This document shows, piece after piece, positions 43,029-52,010 of a stretch of 64,000 bases of DNA. The position numbers were made by a program, and so were the translations under genes. The notes below the pieces were generated by a model. That model had not been told where the DNA came from and made no database searches. It saw nothing but the letters and a program-made list of their open reading frames with translations. Location of the stretch: contig NZ_FOFF01000001.1 in the NCBI RefSeq assembly GCF_900110755.1, positions 186,001 through 250,000 of the forward strand, given 5' to 3'. The stretch comes from Streptomyces sp. yr375 (GTDB lineage: Bacteria; Actinomycetota; Actinomycetes; Streptomycetales; Streptomycetaceae). The stretch's first letter is position 1. Each line of letters begins with the position of its first letter.

Positions 43029-44114
43029 TCACCAGCACATGACGGCCGTCTCGCCCGAACCCCAGCCGGAGTACAGGCGGACGCGGACGAAGTAGCGGCG
43101 GCCCCGCACGAGCCGGACCCTGATCGTGGCGTTGTGCGCGGTGCCCCCGTCGTCGTGCCCCGCGAGGAAGCGCGGCTCGCCGTCCCGCTCCTCGAAGACC
43201 ACGGCCACCGAGTCGCACTCCCCGAAGGTGGCGAAGACGTACTCGCGGGTCTCCGGCGGCTCGACGGTGAAGTCGGCCTGCTCGCCCGGCCCCAGCGACA
43301 GCGGCACCGAACGGAACGGCAGCAGCGCGGGCGGTCGCGGCGCGTCCAGCGGCGGATACCAGCCGAGCACGAACTCCTTGTCCAGCGGCGACAGCGAGCC
43401 CGGCGGATGCACACCGCCGCGGAACTGCTCCGGCTCCAGGACCAGCCCCGCCGAGAAGGGGTACTCCATCACGGACTGCGGATCCCACACCGACCCGTTC
43501 ACCTCGGCCGGGTCCAGCTTGCGCAGGATGTTGAAGTAAGTCCGGTCCCGGCTCCAGAAGTTGGGCGGGCCCGCCAGATCGGCGTACACGGCCTCGTCGT
43601 CCCAGTGCAGGCCGGCGAACGGGCTCTGGTGCTCGTGCTGCATGCCGAGCGCGTGCCCGATCTCGTGCAGGGCCGTCGCGCGCTCCCCGGGCGCGGTCAG
43701 GTCCCAGCCGAAGTTCATGGTGCGCTCGCCCCGGCCCGCCGACAGCGCGTCGCGGCCCACCGCCGACCAGGAGCCGTCACCCGACTGGAAGCCGATGCGC
43801 AGCTCCGCCTCCGAACGGTCGGCGACCTCGGCGAAGGACACCCCGATGCCCAGCTCCCGCCACTCGCGGAAACAGTCCCGCACGACGTCCCGCTGGTCCT
43901 CGCCGCCCACCCACGACACCCGCCGGGTGCCCCCGGAACCCGGCAGCGCGATGACCGATCCGGCGCCCTCGCCGTCGAAGAAGCAGTAGTGCAGCACGGT
44001 GCCGTTGACCCACATCCGCCGCCCGCCCAGCAGCGCGCCCAGCCGCTCGGCGGCCAGCCCCGGGGCGAACACGGGGGCCGACTGCTGGGCGAGCGAGCAG
44101 TAACGGGCGGTCAT
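43029..44114 (-). CDS. Metzincin-type zinc metalloprotease, no signal peptide
   Basis: 361 aa, ATG start. The zinc site HEIGHALGMQH (H150, E151, H154, H160) is the full metzincin HExxHxxGxxH, with HEH immediately after, and the Met-turn is SVMEYPF. The upstream part has FREWRELGIGVSFAEV, as in matrixin/astacin folds, and the C-terminal 110 residues are beta-rich with a jelly-roll-like GEQADFTVEPPETREYVFATFG. No secretion signal is evident, so it may act in the cytosol or leave by a non-classical route. It is divergent from the LuxR regulator. Confidence 0.9.
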   Translation of the reverse strand: MTARYCSLAQQSAPVFAPGLAAERLGALLGGRRMWVNGTVLHYCFFDGEGAGSVIALPGSGGTRRVSWVGGEDQRDVVRDCFREWRELGIGVSFAEVADRSEAELRIGFQSGDGSWSAVGRDALSAGRGERTMNFGWDLTAPGERATALHEIGHALGMQHEHQSPFAGLHWDDEAVYADLAGPPNFWSRDRTYFNILRKLDPAEVNGSVWDPQSVMEYPFSAGLVLEPEQFRGGVHPPGSLSPLDKEFVLGWYPPLDAPRPPALLPFRSVPLSLGPGEQADFTVEPPETREYVFATFGECDSVAVVFEERDGEPRFLAGHDDGGTAHNATIRVRLVRGRRYFVRVRLYSGWGSGETAVMCW

Positions 44115-44186
44115 GGGCTCCAGGGTGGCGCGCCGAACCGTCCCGGGGCCTGAGTCGGGGGCTACTCAACTCGCCCTGTATCAGGC

Positions 44187-46067
44187 GTGAGTATGCCGAC
44201 TCCCATAGACGTGACGACCTACGAACCCCGAGCCGCGACCCTGCGAGCGCCGTGGCCGTTCACCGGCCGCGACGAGGAACTGGACCTGGTCCGGCGCGCG
44301 TTGGCGGCCAGCCGGCCGGGCCTCGTGCTCACCGGACCGGCGGGCTGCGGCCGCACCCGCCTCGCCCTGGAGGCGGTGCGCGGCACGGACTGCGCACGGG
44401 TGGCCGGCACCCCGGAGACCAGCGGCATGCCCTTCGCCGCCTTCGCCCACCTGCTCCCGGCGGACGTCACCCTGCATTACGCCGTTCAACTCCTCGCCTC
44501 CGTACGGCTGTTGCTGGTCGACGACGCGCACCTGCTGGACGACGCCTCCGCCGCCCTGCTGCACCAACTGGCCGTCCAGGGCCGCACCCGGCTGCTCGTC
44601 CTCGTCACGGACGGCGCTCCCGCGCCCGGCGCCGTCTCCCGCCTGTGGACCGGCGAGCTGCTGCCCCGCCTGATGCTGGCACCCCTGCCCCACGAGGAGA
44701 CCCGCCACCTCCTCACGGCCGGCGCCGACGGCCCCGTCGAGCCCATCACCGCCAACCGCGTCCTGCGGCTGTGCCGGGGCGACCTGCGCCTCCTGCGCGA
44801 CCTGCTGGACGCGCTGCGCGAACAGGACCTGCTCACCCGGGGCGCGGACACCGACGCGTGGACGTGGCGCGGCCGGGTCCCGGTCACCCCGGCCCTGCGG
44901 GAACGCGCCGCCGCCGTCCTCGCCCGCGCCTGCCCCGACGAACGCGAGACCCTCGACCGCCTCGCCTTCGCCGAACCTCTGCCGCTGCCGGCGGACACCC
45001 TGGACCTGCGGATCCTCGAACACCTGGAGGCGGACGGCCTTCTCGACGTCACCGACGGCGACACCGGCACGACCGTCCGGCTGGCCCACCCGCTGCACGG
45101 CCCGGTGCTGCGCGCCGCCGCCGGCCGGCTGCGAGCGAGGCGGCTCACCGGCCGACGGCGGCCCACCGCACCCGCCCTCGACGCCGAGGCGGCCGAGCTG
45201 ACCCACCGCATCGAGCGGGCCGACGTCCGCCTGACGCCCACGCCCGTGGGGGAGTGGCTCGTCGCGGAGGGGCAACCGGTACCGCCGTGGTACGCCGCCG
45301 TCCGCGCACGGTTCTCCCGGCTGCGCGGAGAACTGCGCGAGGCGGCGGCCTGGGCGCGCGAAGGCCTGGCCGGGGCCCCGCACGACCACGCCTGCCGCAC
45401 CGAACTGGCCCTGGCCGCCGCCCAGTCGGGGGAGACCGGCGCCCTGGTCGACCCCCTCGCCGACCACCCCGGCACGGCCGCCTGGCTTCCCGCCGCCCGC
45501 GGCGACCTCGACACCGCCCGGAAGACACTCGACACCGACGACAGCACCGACACCATCGACACCTACGACGCCTGCGATACCGGCGCCGCCTACGACGCCG
45601 TACGCCTCGGCGCTCCCGAGCGGGCCGTGCGGCTGCTGCCGGCCGACGGGGTGTTCGCCCGGCACGCCCGGGCGCTCGCGCGGGGCGACGGACCCGCCCT
45701 GGACCTGGTGGCCGCCGAATTGGAGGAGCGCGGTTTCCTGCTCTTCGCGGCCGAGGCGCACGCGCAGGCCGCGTCGGCGCACCGCGACTCCAGCGCGGCC
45801 CGCACCGCCCGCACCCGTGCCGTCGCCCTGGCCCGGCGCTGCCAGGGCGCCCGTACCCCGGCCCTGTCCGGTCTGGTCCTCGGCGAACTCACCGCCCGCC
45901 AGCGGCAGATCGTCACCCTCGCCGCGGCCGGACTCAGCAACCGGCAGATCGCCGAACGCCTCACCCTGTCCGTCCGCACCGTCGGCAACCACCTCTACGG
46001 CGCCTACACCCGCCTCGGCGCCGGCGACCGCGAAGCCCTGCCGTGGCTGCTGGAGCAGCCAGCCTGA
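44187..46067 (+). CDS. LuxR-family (LAL-type) regulator with N-terminal ATPase
   Basis: 626 aa. The N-terminal STAND-type ATPase has FTGRDEELDLVRRAL, Walker A GPAGCGRTR and Walker B LLLVDDAHLLDD. The C-terminal LuxR helix-turn-helix is ELTARQRQIVTLAAAGLSNRQIAERLTLSVRTVGNHLYGAYTRLG. At 626 aa it is short for the LAL group, as the helical middle is reduced. The GTG at 44187 has no good ribosome site, and ATG at 44193 is an alternative. It sits between two protease units and could control the metzincin or the CHAT gene. Confidence 0.88.
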   Translation: MSMPTPIDVTTYEPRAATLRAPWPFTGRDEELDLVRRALAASRPGLVLTGPAGCGRTRLALEAVRGTDCARVAGTPETSGMPFAAFAHLLPADVTLHYAVQLLASVRLLLVDDAHLLDDASAALLHQLAVQGRTRLLVLVTDGAPAPGAVSRLWTGELLPRLMLAPLPHEETRHLLTAGADGPVEPITANRVLRLCRGDLRLLRDLLDALREQDLLTRGADTDAWTWRGRVPVTPALRERAAAVLARACPDERETLDRLAFAEPLPLPADTLDLRILEHLEADGLLDVTDGDTGTTVRLAHPLHGPVLRAAAGRLRARRLTGRRRPTAPALDAEAAELTHRIERADVRLTPTPVGEWLVAEGQPVPPWYAAVRARFSRLRGELREAAAWAREGLAGAPHDHACRTELALAAAQSGETGALVDPLADHPGTAAWLPAARGDLDTARKTLDTDDSTDTIDTYDACDTGAAYDAVRLGAPERAVRLLPADGVFARHARALARGDGPALDLVAAELEERGFLLFAAEAHAQAASAHRDSSAARTARTRAVALARRCQGARTPALSGLVLGELTARQRQIVTLAAAGLSNRQIAERLTLSVRTVGNHLYGAYTRLGAGDREALPWLLEQPA

Positions 46068-46089
46068 ACAGGCCAGGTCCCAGGGCGTC

Positions 46090-48714
46090 TTACGCCGCGC
46101 CGAACGCCGTGAACGCCCACCCCGTCGCCTGGTGCAGCGCGTCCCCCGGCAGCGCGGCCCGCGCGTCCCGCAGGGCCTCCGCCAGGGACAGCCCGGCGCT
46201 GATGCCCTTGTGCAGGGCCAGCATCAGCGGGACGACCGCCGCGTCGTTGACCGGCGCGCTGCTCGCCACCACGCCCGCCGTGCCCAGCGGCAGCAACGCC
46301 GTGACCAGGCCCAGGAGTTCGTCCGCGCCGACCGAGGCGAGCCGGGCCGTGTCGCAACTGGAGAGGATGATCCGGTACGGGCTGCGGGCGAGCCGCTCGA
46401 AGTCGTGGACGATCAGCGGACCGTCCGCCATCCGCAACGACGAGAACATCGGACTGTCGGCGCGGAAGGTGCCGTGCGCGGCGATGTGCGCCAGCGCCGC
46501 CCCGTCCAACTCCTTGAGCACGCGCGGCACATGGGCGTCGGCCTGCTCCAGCACGACCGGCGTGCCGTACCGCCCGGCGACCTCCGGCACCTCCGCCCCG
46601 CCGGTCGCGAGCCCCGGTCCCCGTACCAGGACCTGCCGGCCGCCCGGCGGCGGCTGGGTCTCCCGCGCCCGCAGCCAGCCGCTCGCCGACGGCGACACAC
46701 TCACCACCCGCTCCCGCAGCGACGGCAACAGCGCCCACGGCACCCGGTGCAGCCGGGCCGGCGGCACCACCACGAGCGGCCCCGGCCCCAGTTGCCCCGC
46801 CGCCTCGCCCAACAGCAGCTCCTCCAGTTGCCGTCCGGCCGCCTCCACCACCGGCAGCCGGCCCTCCGCCCCGGGGTGGGCCAGCCGCCGCAGCCCCGCC
46901 TGGACGTGCTCGGCCTCCCGCTCCGCCTCGGCCAGCAGCCCGCCCGCGAACCGGCGCACCCGCCCGCCCCCGCACAGCAGCACCTGAACCCGCCCGTCCA
47001 GCACGGCGAGTTCGACCAACCGCCCGTCGCCGTCGCCGAGCCGCTCCAGCAGCCGGCCCGCGTCGAAGCGGTCGCCGCCGAACCGGTCGCCGCCCCACGG
47101 CGTGACCCCACGGATGTGCAGGGTCCGGGAGCGGATCTCCCGCTCCAGACGCCGCTGTTCACGCTCCAGCGTCGGCATCGGCCTGCCGTCCATCCGGGCG
47201 GCCTGCGCGCGGGCGGCGATCACCCGGAACGCGGTCAGCCCGCTGAGCAGCGCCGGATCGGCCGGCGGCCGGGTCGGCGGCGTCGACAGCGCCGTGGCCC
47301 GCCACCGCTCGCTCCACACCAGCAGCCGCCGGGGCCCGCCCCGCTCCAGGCTCACCTCCTGGGCCAGCGCCGCGAGTTCGGTGCCCTGCGCGGTCGCCCG
47401 CGCCCGCAACTCCGACGCCCCCAGCGTCGTACGGTGGTCGTCGAGGACGTCGAGGCCGCGCCGGCAGGCCTCCAGCACGCCCCGGCCCGAACCGGCCGCC
47501 CGCGCCCACAGCGCCTGCGCCGCCCAGCCCGTCATCCGGGCCAGCGGCGGGCCGCTGCGCCGGCTGCGGGCGGCGATCCGCAGATACCGCTCGGCGTCCG
47601 TCTTCCAGTTCAGGTCCAGCGCGATCCGGCCCGCCAGCAGCCAGGCCTCCGGCGCGGCCGGCGACTGGAACGCGGCGAGCCGCTCGGCGAGCCGGGCCGC
47701 GTCCGCGACCAGCCGGCCCGAGGCCCGCCCGGTCGCGACCCGCGCCTCGATCAGCACCAGCCGCGCGTGCGCCTCCCACCAGGTGCGCCGCTGTCCCGCG
47801 AAGAGCCGCTCGGCCACCGCCGCGCGCGCGATCGCCGTCCCCGGATCACCCGCGAGGCGCGCCGCCCGCGCGGCCGCCAGCAGCAGTTCCGCCTTGCGGG
47901 TGGACTGCCCGCCGATGCCGTCCAGCACCACGGTCGCCGCGTCCGCCTCGGCCAGCGCCTCCGGCGCGAGACCGGCCGCCATCAGGACCTCGCAGCGCCG
48001 GATGTTCAGCATGAACGTCGGGGTGCCGAGCTTGGCGTACCGCTCCTCCGCCTCGTCGAGGAGCCGCAGCGCGGCGGGAATGTCCCCGGACCGGAACGCG
48101 GCCAGCCCCCGGCTCTCCACCGCGTCCGCCTTGTCGTGCTCCTGGCCGGTGGTGTCCCACAGCGCCTCCGCCGCCGTGAAGTCGGCCTCCGCACGGTCCA
48201 CCGCGCCGAGCGCCAGATGCACGGTGGCGCGCAGGGTGAGGGCGCGCGCCGTCCAGATGACGTCGTCCGCCGCGCGCAGCACGGGAATCGCCCGGCGTAC
48301 GTCCTCCAGTGCCTCGCGGTGATGGCCGAGCACCCAGAAGGAGTAGGCCCGCCGGTACAGCACGCGCGCGCGGGTGTGGCCGGTGCCGCGCTCGACGCCC
48401 CGCTCGAACGCCGCCAGGCCCTGCCGGGTGCGGCCCGCGTGCACCAGGGCCACCCCGAGCGTGCCGAGGACGTCCGCCTCCCGCTCGGCCGAGTCGGCGC
48501 GCGCCGCGAGATCCCGGGCGCGCCGCAGATGGTCCAGGGCGAGCCGCATGTCGCCCCAGTCGCGCTGCCAGATGCCGATCACCTGGTGGGCGACCGAGGC
48601 GTGCAACGGCGTCGGCTCGGTGCCGAGCACTTCTTCCGCCCGCGCCAACGCTTCGTTGGGGGCGGCGAAGACCATCGGCAGCAGTTCGAGAACCGAGTCG
48701 TTTCCCGCTGTCAC
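46090..48714 (-). CDS. CHAT-domain (caspase-like) protease with TPR-rich N-terminus
   Basis: 874 aa using the GTG at 48714. The first 500 residues are TPR-like helical repeats (LGTLGVALVHAGRTRQGLAAFERG, ALTLRATVHLALGAVDRAEADFTAAE). The C-terminal CHAT domain has the His-Cys dyad H747 (HIAAHGTFR) and C787 (LSSCDTARL), so it should be active. CHAT proteases act in conflict systems, including gasdermin cleavage and Craspase-like complexes. It is divergent from a subtilase/sigma/small-protein operon. The start is uncertain: the frame is open to 49002 but the extra part is a low-complexity repeat. Confidence 0.88.
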   Translation of the reverse strand: MTAGNDSVLELLPMVFAAPNEALARAEEVLGTEPTPLHASVAHQVIGIWQRDWGDMRLALDHLRRARDLAARADSAEREADVLGTLGVALVHAGRTRQGLAAFERGVERGTGHTRARVLYRRAYSFWVLGHHREALEDVRRAIPVLRAADDVIWTARALTLRATVHLALGAVDRAEADFTAAEALWDTTGQEHDKADAVESRGLAAFRSGDIPAALRLLDEAEERYAKLGTPTFMLNIRRCEVLMAAGLAPEALAEADAATVVLDGIGGQSTRKAELLLAAARAARLAGDPGTAIARAAVAERLFAGQRRTWWEAHARLVLIEARVATGRASGRLVADAARLAERLAAFQSPAAPEAWLLAGRIALDLNWKTDAERYLRIAARSRRSGPPLARMTGWAAQALWARAAGSGRGVLEACRRGLDVLDDHRTTLGASELRARATAQGTELAALAQEVSLERGGPRRLLVWSERWRATALSTPPTRPPADPALLSGLTAFRVIAARAQAARMDGRPMPTLEREQRRLEREIRSRTLHIRGVTPWGGDRFGGDRFDAGRLLERLGDGDGRLVELAVLDGRVQVLLCGGGRVRRFAGGLLAEAEREAEHVQAGLRRLAHPGAEGRLPVVEAAGRQLEELLLGEAAGQLGPGPLVVVPPARLHRVPWALLPSLRERVVSVSPSASGWLRARETQPPPGGRQVLVRGPGLATGGAEVPEVAGRYGTPVVLEQADAHVPRVLKELDGAALAHIAAHGTFRADSPMFSSLRMADGPLIVHDFERLARSPYRIILSSCDTARLASVGADELLGLVTALLPLGTAGVVASSAPVNDAAVVPLMLALHKGISAGLSLAEALRDARAALPGDALHQATGWAFTAFGAA

Positions 48715-48796
48715 CCCACGGATGGTAGTGCTCAGGCCTGCCCGCCACACCGGTTCGGCAACGTATCCACCAGTAACAATTGGACGTCGCGTCAAC

Positions 48797-48844
48797 GGAC
48801 TCGGCAGCGGACTCGGCGGGGGACTCGACAGGGGACCGGGTAGC
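48797..48844. repeat. Four tandem 12-bp repeats between CHAT and subtilase genes
   Basis: Four consecutive 12-mers, GGACTCGGCAGC and three variants, run from 48797 to 48844 in the 278-bp divergent gap. They may hold regulator sites or, if the CHAT start is further upstream, encode a Pro/Ser/Leu linker. Confidence 0.75.
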
Positions 48845-48992
48845 GCGCTCGGCGCACTAAGGGGGCGCGCGGTAGCAGCCGCACCACCCCCACCACCTCC
48901 ACCCGCCGTCGCACCACCTGTATCAGACGGCCGCCTCGCGGCTCTTGCTGACGACCACCGGGTGTACACCGGCTGTACGGGGAGGACATGCC

Positions 48993-50420
48993 ATGGCACC
49001 ACAGCGATTCCACGAGCAGTTCGACCAGATCCAACGCGCCCTGCCCGACGTCCCGTTGGCGATGGGACCGGACGACTCCGCCGAGTTCATCTACGAGAGG
49101 GGCGTCGTCCTCGCCCGCGACGGCGAGGAGGCCCGGATCGTCGAGGACGCCGTCCGCTCCCACTTCACCGCGACCGAGGGCCTGGTCCCGGACCAGGTGC
49201 GCCGGGCGGGCCCGCAGACCAACCGCTCCGGGATCACCCGCATCCACGTCGGCGACCCGGCGGAGGGCGGCCGCAGCGCCGACCGCACCGTCGCCGGGGC
49301 CCTGCGCGCGCTGCGGGAGGCGGAGGCGCGCGCGGGCCGCCGCCTGGTCAGCCGCAACCACGTGGTGTCGATCGCGGTCAACGCCTGCCCCGGCGACGAG
49401 CCGGTGCCCGCGCCGCGCACCGAGCCGCCCAACCCGTCCGCCGCGCAGCCGCCCCCCGCGGCCGACGGCGCCGACGCCGTCGGGGTGCTCGTCATCGACA
49501 CCGGACTGACCCACGACTACCGCTCCTACCCGCCGCTGGCCCGCACCGAGGGCGACGCCCAGGTCAGGGAGACCGACGCGGACGGGATCCTCCAGCAGTA
49601 CGTCGGCCACGGCACGTTCATCGCCGGACTCGTCGCGGCCGTCGCCCCGCACACCGACGTCACCGTGCGCAACACCCTCGACGACGCCGGGGCGATCCTG
49701 GAGTCCGAGTTCGGCGAGCGGCTCTTCGACGCCGTCGAGGGCGGCTGGCCCGACATCATCAGCCTCTCCGCCGGCACCTCCAACGGCCGCGTCGACGGCC
49801 TGCTCGGCGCCGCCGCCTTCATGGCGGAACTGCGCACGCACGACACCCTGTTGGTCGCCGCCGCCGGCAACAACGCCAGCGCCGCGCCCTTCTGGCCGGC
49901 CGCCTACGCCACCCTGCCCGACTACGCCGACGCGGTGCTGTCGGTGGGCGCGCTGCGCGGCGACGGCGCGTTCGGCGCCTGCTTCAGCAACCACGGCCCC
50001 TGGGTCCGGGCGTACGCCCCCGGCGAGCGCCTCACCAGCGCCCTCACCGGCTTCGACACCCCCGTCCCGTACGTCTACCAGCACTCCACCTACGACGCCT
50101 GCCGCTACGGCTTCGGCTACGCCTGCACCTGCCGATCCCCGCGCCACACCGGTGTGTTGAGCGAGGCGCAGCAGGTCACACCGGGCAAGCCGGACCAGGT
50201 GATGTTCGAGGGGCTGGCCGCCTGGAGCGGGACGTCCTTCGCAACCCCCTTGGTGGCAGGGCTCGTCGCCGCCTACATGACCACACACCAGGAGACCGAT
50301 CCACGTGCCGCCGCCCGCCGACTGCTCGCCGAGAACACCGAGTTCGCGGAGGTGCGCGGGGCGCATGTCCCGGCCCTCGTTCCGCCCACCTGGCGGCCGG
50401 TGCCGGTCGGCCCGGCATGA
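48993..50420 (+). CDS. S8 (subtilisin-like) serine protease without a signal peptide
   Basis: 475 aa, ATG with GGAGG seven bases upstream. The catalytic triad is D169 (VLVIDTGL), H206 (GHGTFIAG) and S415 (SGTSFATP), and the oxyanion Asn is in AAAGNNAS. The N-terminal 150 residues have no export signal and no standard inhibitor propeptide, so it is probably cytoplasmic. A Cys-rich insertion (YDACRYGFGYACTCRS) precedes the Ser box. It is co-directional with the ECF sigma factor and divergent from the CHAT protease. Confidence 0.93.
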   Translation: MAPQRFHEQFDQIQRALPDVPLAMGPDDSAEFIYERGVVLARDGEEARIVEDAVRSHFTATEGLVPDQVRRAGPQTNRSGITRIHVGDPAEGGRSADRTVAGALRALREAEARAGRRLVSRNHVVSIAVNACPGDEPVPAPRTEPPNPSAAQPPPAADGADAVGVLVIDTGLTHDYRSYPPLARTEGDAQVRETDADGILQQYVGHGTFIAGLVAAVAPHTDVTVRNTLDDAGAILESEFGERLFDAVEGGWPDIISLSAGTSNGRVDGLLGAAAFMAELRTHDTLLVAAAGNNASAAPFWPAAYATLPDYADAVLSVGALRGDGAFGACFSNHGPWVRAYAPGERLTSALTGFDTPVPYVYQHSTYDACRYGFGYACTCRSPRHTGVLSEAQQVTPGKPDQVMFEGLAAWSGTSFATPLVAGLVAAYMTTHQETDPRAAARRLLAENTEFAEVRGAHVPALVPPTWRPVPVGPA

Positions 50421-50490
50421 GGGTGTCATGAGGTCCGAGACGAGCCCCGCCACGGCGTACGATGACAGGCCGTACACGAGGGGTGGCACC

Positions 50491-51066
50491 GTGGACCGTA
50501 CTGATGTCGGGGCGCTCGTCCAGTCCGCCGTCGACGGGGACGCGGCGGCCTGGAAAGCGCTGGTGGACGGGTTGAGCCCGTTGGTCTGGTCGGTGGTGCG
50601 CGCGCACCGGCTCTCCGACGCCGACGGGCACGAGGTCTACCAGACCGTCTGGTTCCGCTTCGCCCAGCATCTCGGCCGGATCCGCGAGCCGCACAAGGCG
50701 GGCGCCTGGCTCGCCAGCACCGCGCGCAACGAGTGCCTGAAGGTGATCAAGGGCTTGCGGCGACTGACGCCGACCGACGATCCCCAACTGCTCGACCGGG
50801 CCAGCGAGGACCTCACCCCGGAGCAGTCGGTGCTCGACTCGGAGGAGGCGGCCGCGCAGAGCGAGCGCGTCCGGCACCTGTGGCAGGAGTTCGAGGCGCT
50901 CGGCGAGCGCTGCCGGCAACTGCTGCGGGTGCTGATCGCCTCGCCGCCGCCCAGCTACCAGGAGGTGTCGGCGGCGTTGGGCATCGCCGTCGGCAGCATC
51001 GGACCGATGCGCCAGCGCTGCCTGCGCCGGCTGCGCGCCCGACTCGACGCACGGGGAGCACGGTGA
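50491..51066 (+). CDS. ECF-like RNA polymerase sigma factor
   Basis: 191 aa from a GTG after GAGGGG; an upstream ATG at 50428 is an alternative. Region 2 is AWKALVDGLSPLVWSVVRAHRLSDADGHEVYQTVWFRFAQHLGRI with KAGAWLASTARNECL, and region 4 is CRQLLRVLIASPPPSYQEVSAALGIAVGSIGPMRQRCLRRLRARL. It follows the subtilase by 70 bp and its stop overlaps the next small gene (GTGA). In similar cassettes such a factor is proposed to drive the linked protease genes. Confidence 0.9.
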   Translation: MDRTDVGALVQSAVDGDAAAWKALVDGLSPLVWSVVRAHRLSDADGHEVYQTVWFRFAQHLGRIREPHKAGAWLASTARNECLKVIKGLRRLTPTDDPQLLDRASEDLTPEQSVLDSEEAAAQSERVRHLWQEFEALGERCRQLLRVLIASPPPSYQEVSAALGIAVGSIGPMRQRCLRRLRARLDARGAR

Positions 51067-51596
51067 CCGACATGGACAACACGAACGGCAGGGGCGCCGC
51101 GCACCACATGGACGACGGCGAACGCGACGACATCTTCGGCGAAGTCCCCTTCGTCGACGAGGAGTTCGACCACGACCGGCTGGAGGAGGAACTCCGCCAG
51201 GCCGCCGCCATCCTGGACCCGGTACCGGCCGAACTGCGGCGGGCCGCCATCGAGGCCTACGCGCTGCACGACCTGGACGCGCGGATCGCCGAGCTGACGT
51301 TCGACTCGCTGGTCGACGCCATCCCGGTGCGGGGCGCGGAGGACGTGCCCCGGATGCTGACCTTCCACACCGGCGGGCTGACGGTCGACGTCGAGGTGAC
51401 CGGGGACGGGCTGATGGGGCAGTTGCTGCCGCCCCAGTCGGCCTCGATCGAGGTCCTGCACGGCCCGCGCGCGAGCGCCGCGCTCACCGCCGACGACATG
51501 GGCCGCTTCGCCTGCGACGCACCACCCGCCGGCCCGTTCGCCCTGCGGCTGCGGACGGGCGGGGAGGTGGTCGTCACGGAGTGGCTGCGCACCTGA
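51063..51596 (+). CDS. Unknown small protein coupled to the sigma factor
   Basis: 177 aa from a GTG overlapping the sigma factor stop. The N-terminus is acidic (DDGERDDIFGEVPFVDEEFDHD), the middle is helical (ELRRAAIEAYALHDLDARIAEL), and the last 80 residues are beta-rich and end in VVVTEWLRT, like a small carrier or Ig-like sandwich. No zinc anti-sigma motif and no membrane helix. It could be an anti-sigma factor or a protease substrate; both are inferred from coupling only. Confidence 0.78.
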   Translation: MTDMDNTNGRGAAHHMDDGERDDIFGEVPFVDEEFDHDRLEEELRQAAAILDPVPAELRRAAIEAYALHDLDARIAELTFDSLVDAIPVRGAEDVPRMLTFHTGGLTVDVEVTGDGLMGQLLPPQSASIEVLHGPRASAALTADDMGRFACDAPPAGPFALRLRTGGEVVVTEWLRT

Positions 51597-51602
51597 GGGC
51601 CG

Positions 51603-51974
51603 TCACGACGCCCGCGCTTCGCCGACGACCCGATCGGCGGCCCGCTGCTCCTCGTCGGTGTGGGTGAACGTGGAGGAACTCTTCGTGTACGAACGGGTCA
51701 TCTCCAGGATCTCGATCGTGTAGTCCTCCAGAATCTCCTGCCTCCCGAGCACCTGCACCGCGCGGTGCTCGGGGTCGTGGTACCAGGCGTCCATCGCCTC
51801 GGCCGTCTCGAAGTAGGCGATCGCCAGTTCACGCCCGTCGGGCACGTCGAACTTGTGCAGGGCCACGAACCCGGGCATCGAGGAGGCACGCTCGAACATG
51901 CGCATACCGATCGACGCGTATTCCTCGTTCTGCCATTCCGGCCGGACTTTCGCCCAGAACATTGCGACGTACAT
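51603..51974 (-). CDS. Antibiotic-biosynthesis-monooxygenase (ABM) family protein
   Basis: 123 aa, ATG after AAGGGAG. The ferredoxin-like fold of ABM proteins is seen in YVAMFWAKVRPEW, SSMPGFVALHKFDV and ELAIAYFETAEAMDAWYHDPEHR. These small cofactor-free or heme-linked proteins oxidise quinone precursors or degrade heme. It is last in the SpoIIE-peptide-dehydrogenase run, 36 bp after the dehydrogenase. A tailoring or detoxifying role is inferred. Confidence 0.85.
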   Translation of the reverse strand: MYVAMFWAKVRPEWQNEEYASIGMRMFERASSMPGFVALHKFDVPDGRELAIAYFETAEAMDAWYHDPEHRAVQVLGRQEILEDYTIEILEMTRSYTKSSSTFTHTDEEQRAADRVVGEARAS

Positions 51975-52010
51975 CGGAACTCCCTTTCGGCAACTCTTTC
52001 TCGCGAGCGG

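Noticed and set aside
48715..49002. N-terminal extension of the CHAT protein to 49002
   Set aside because: The added sequence is low-complexity Pro/Ser/Gly built from the 12-bp repeats and overlaps the subtilase ribosome site. The GTG at 48714 better matches where the helical repeats begin, though it also lacks a strong ribosome site.
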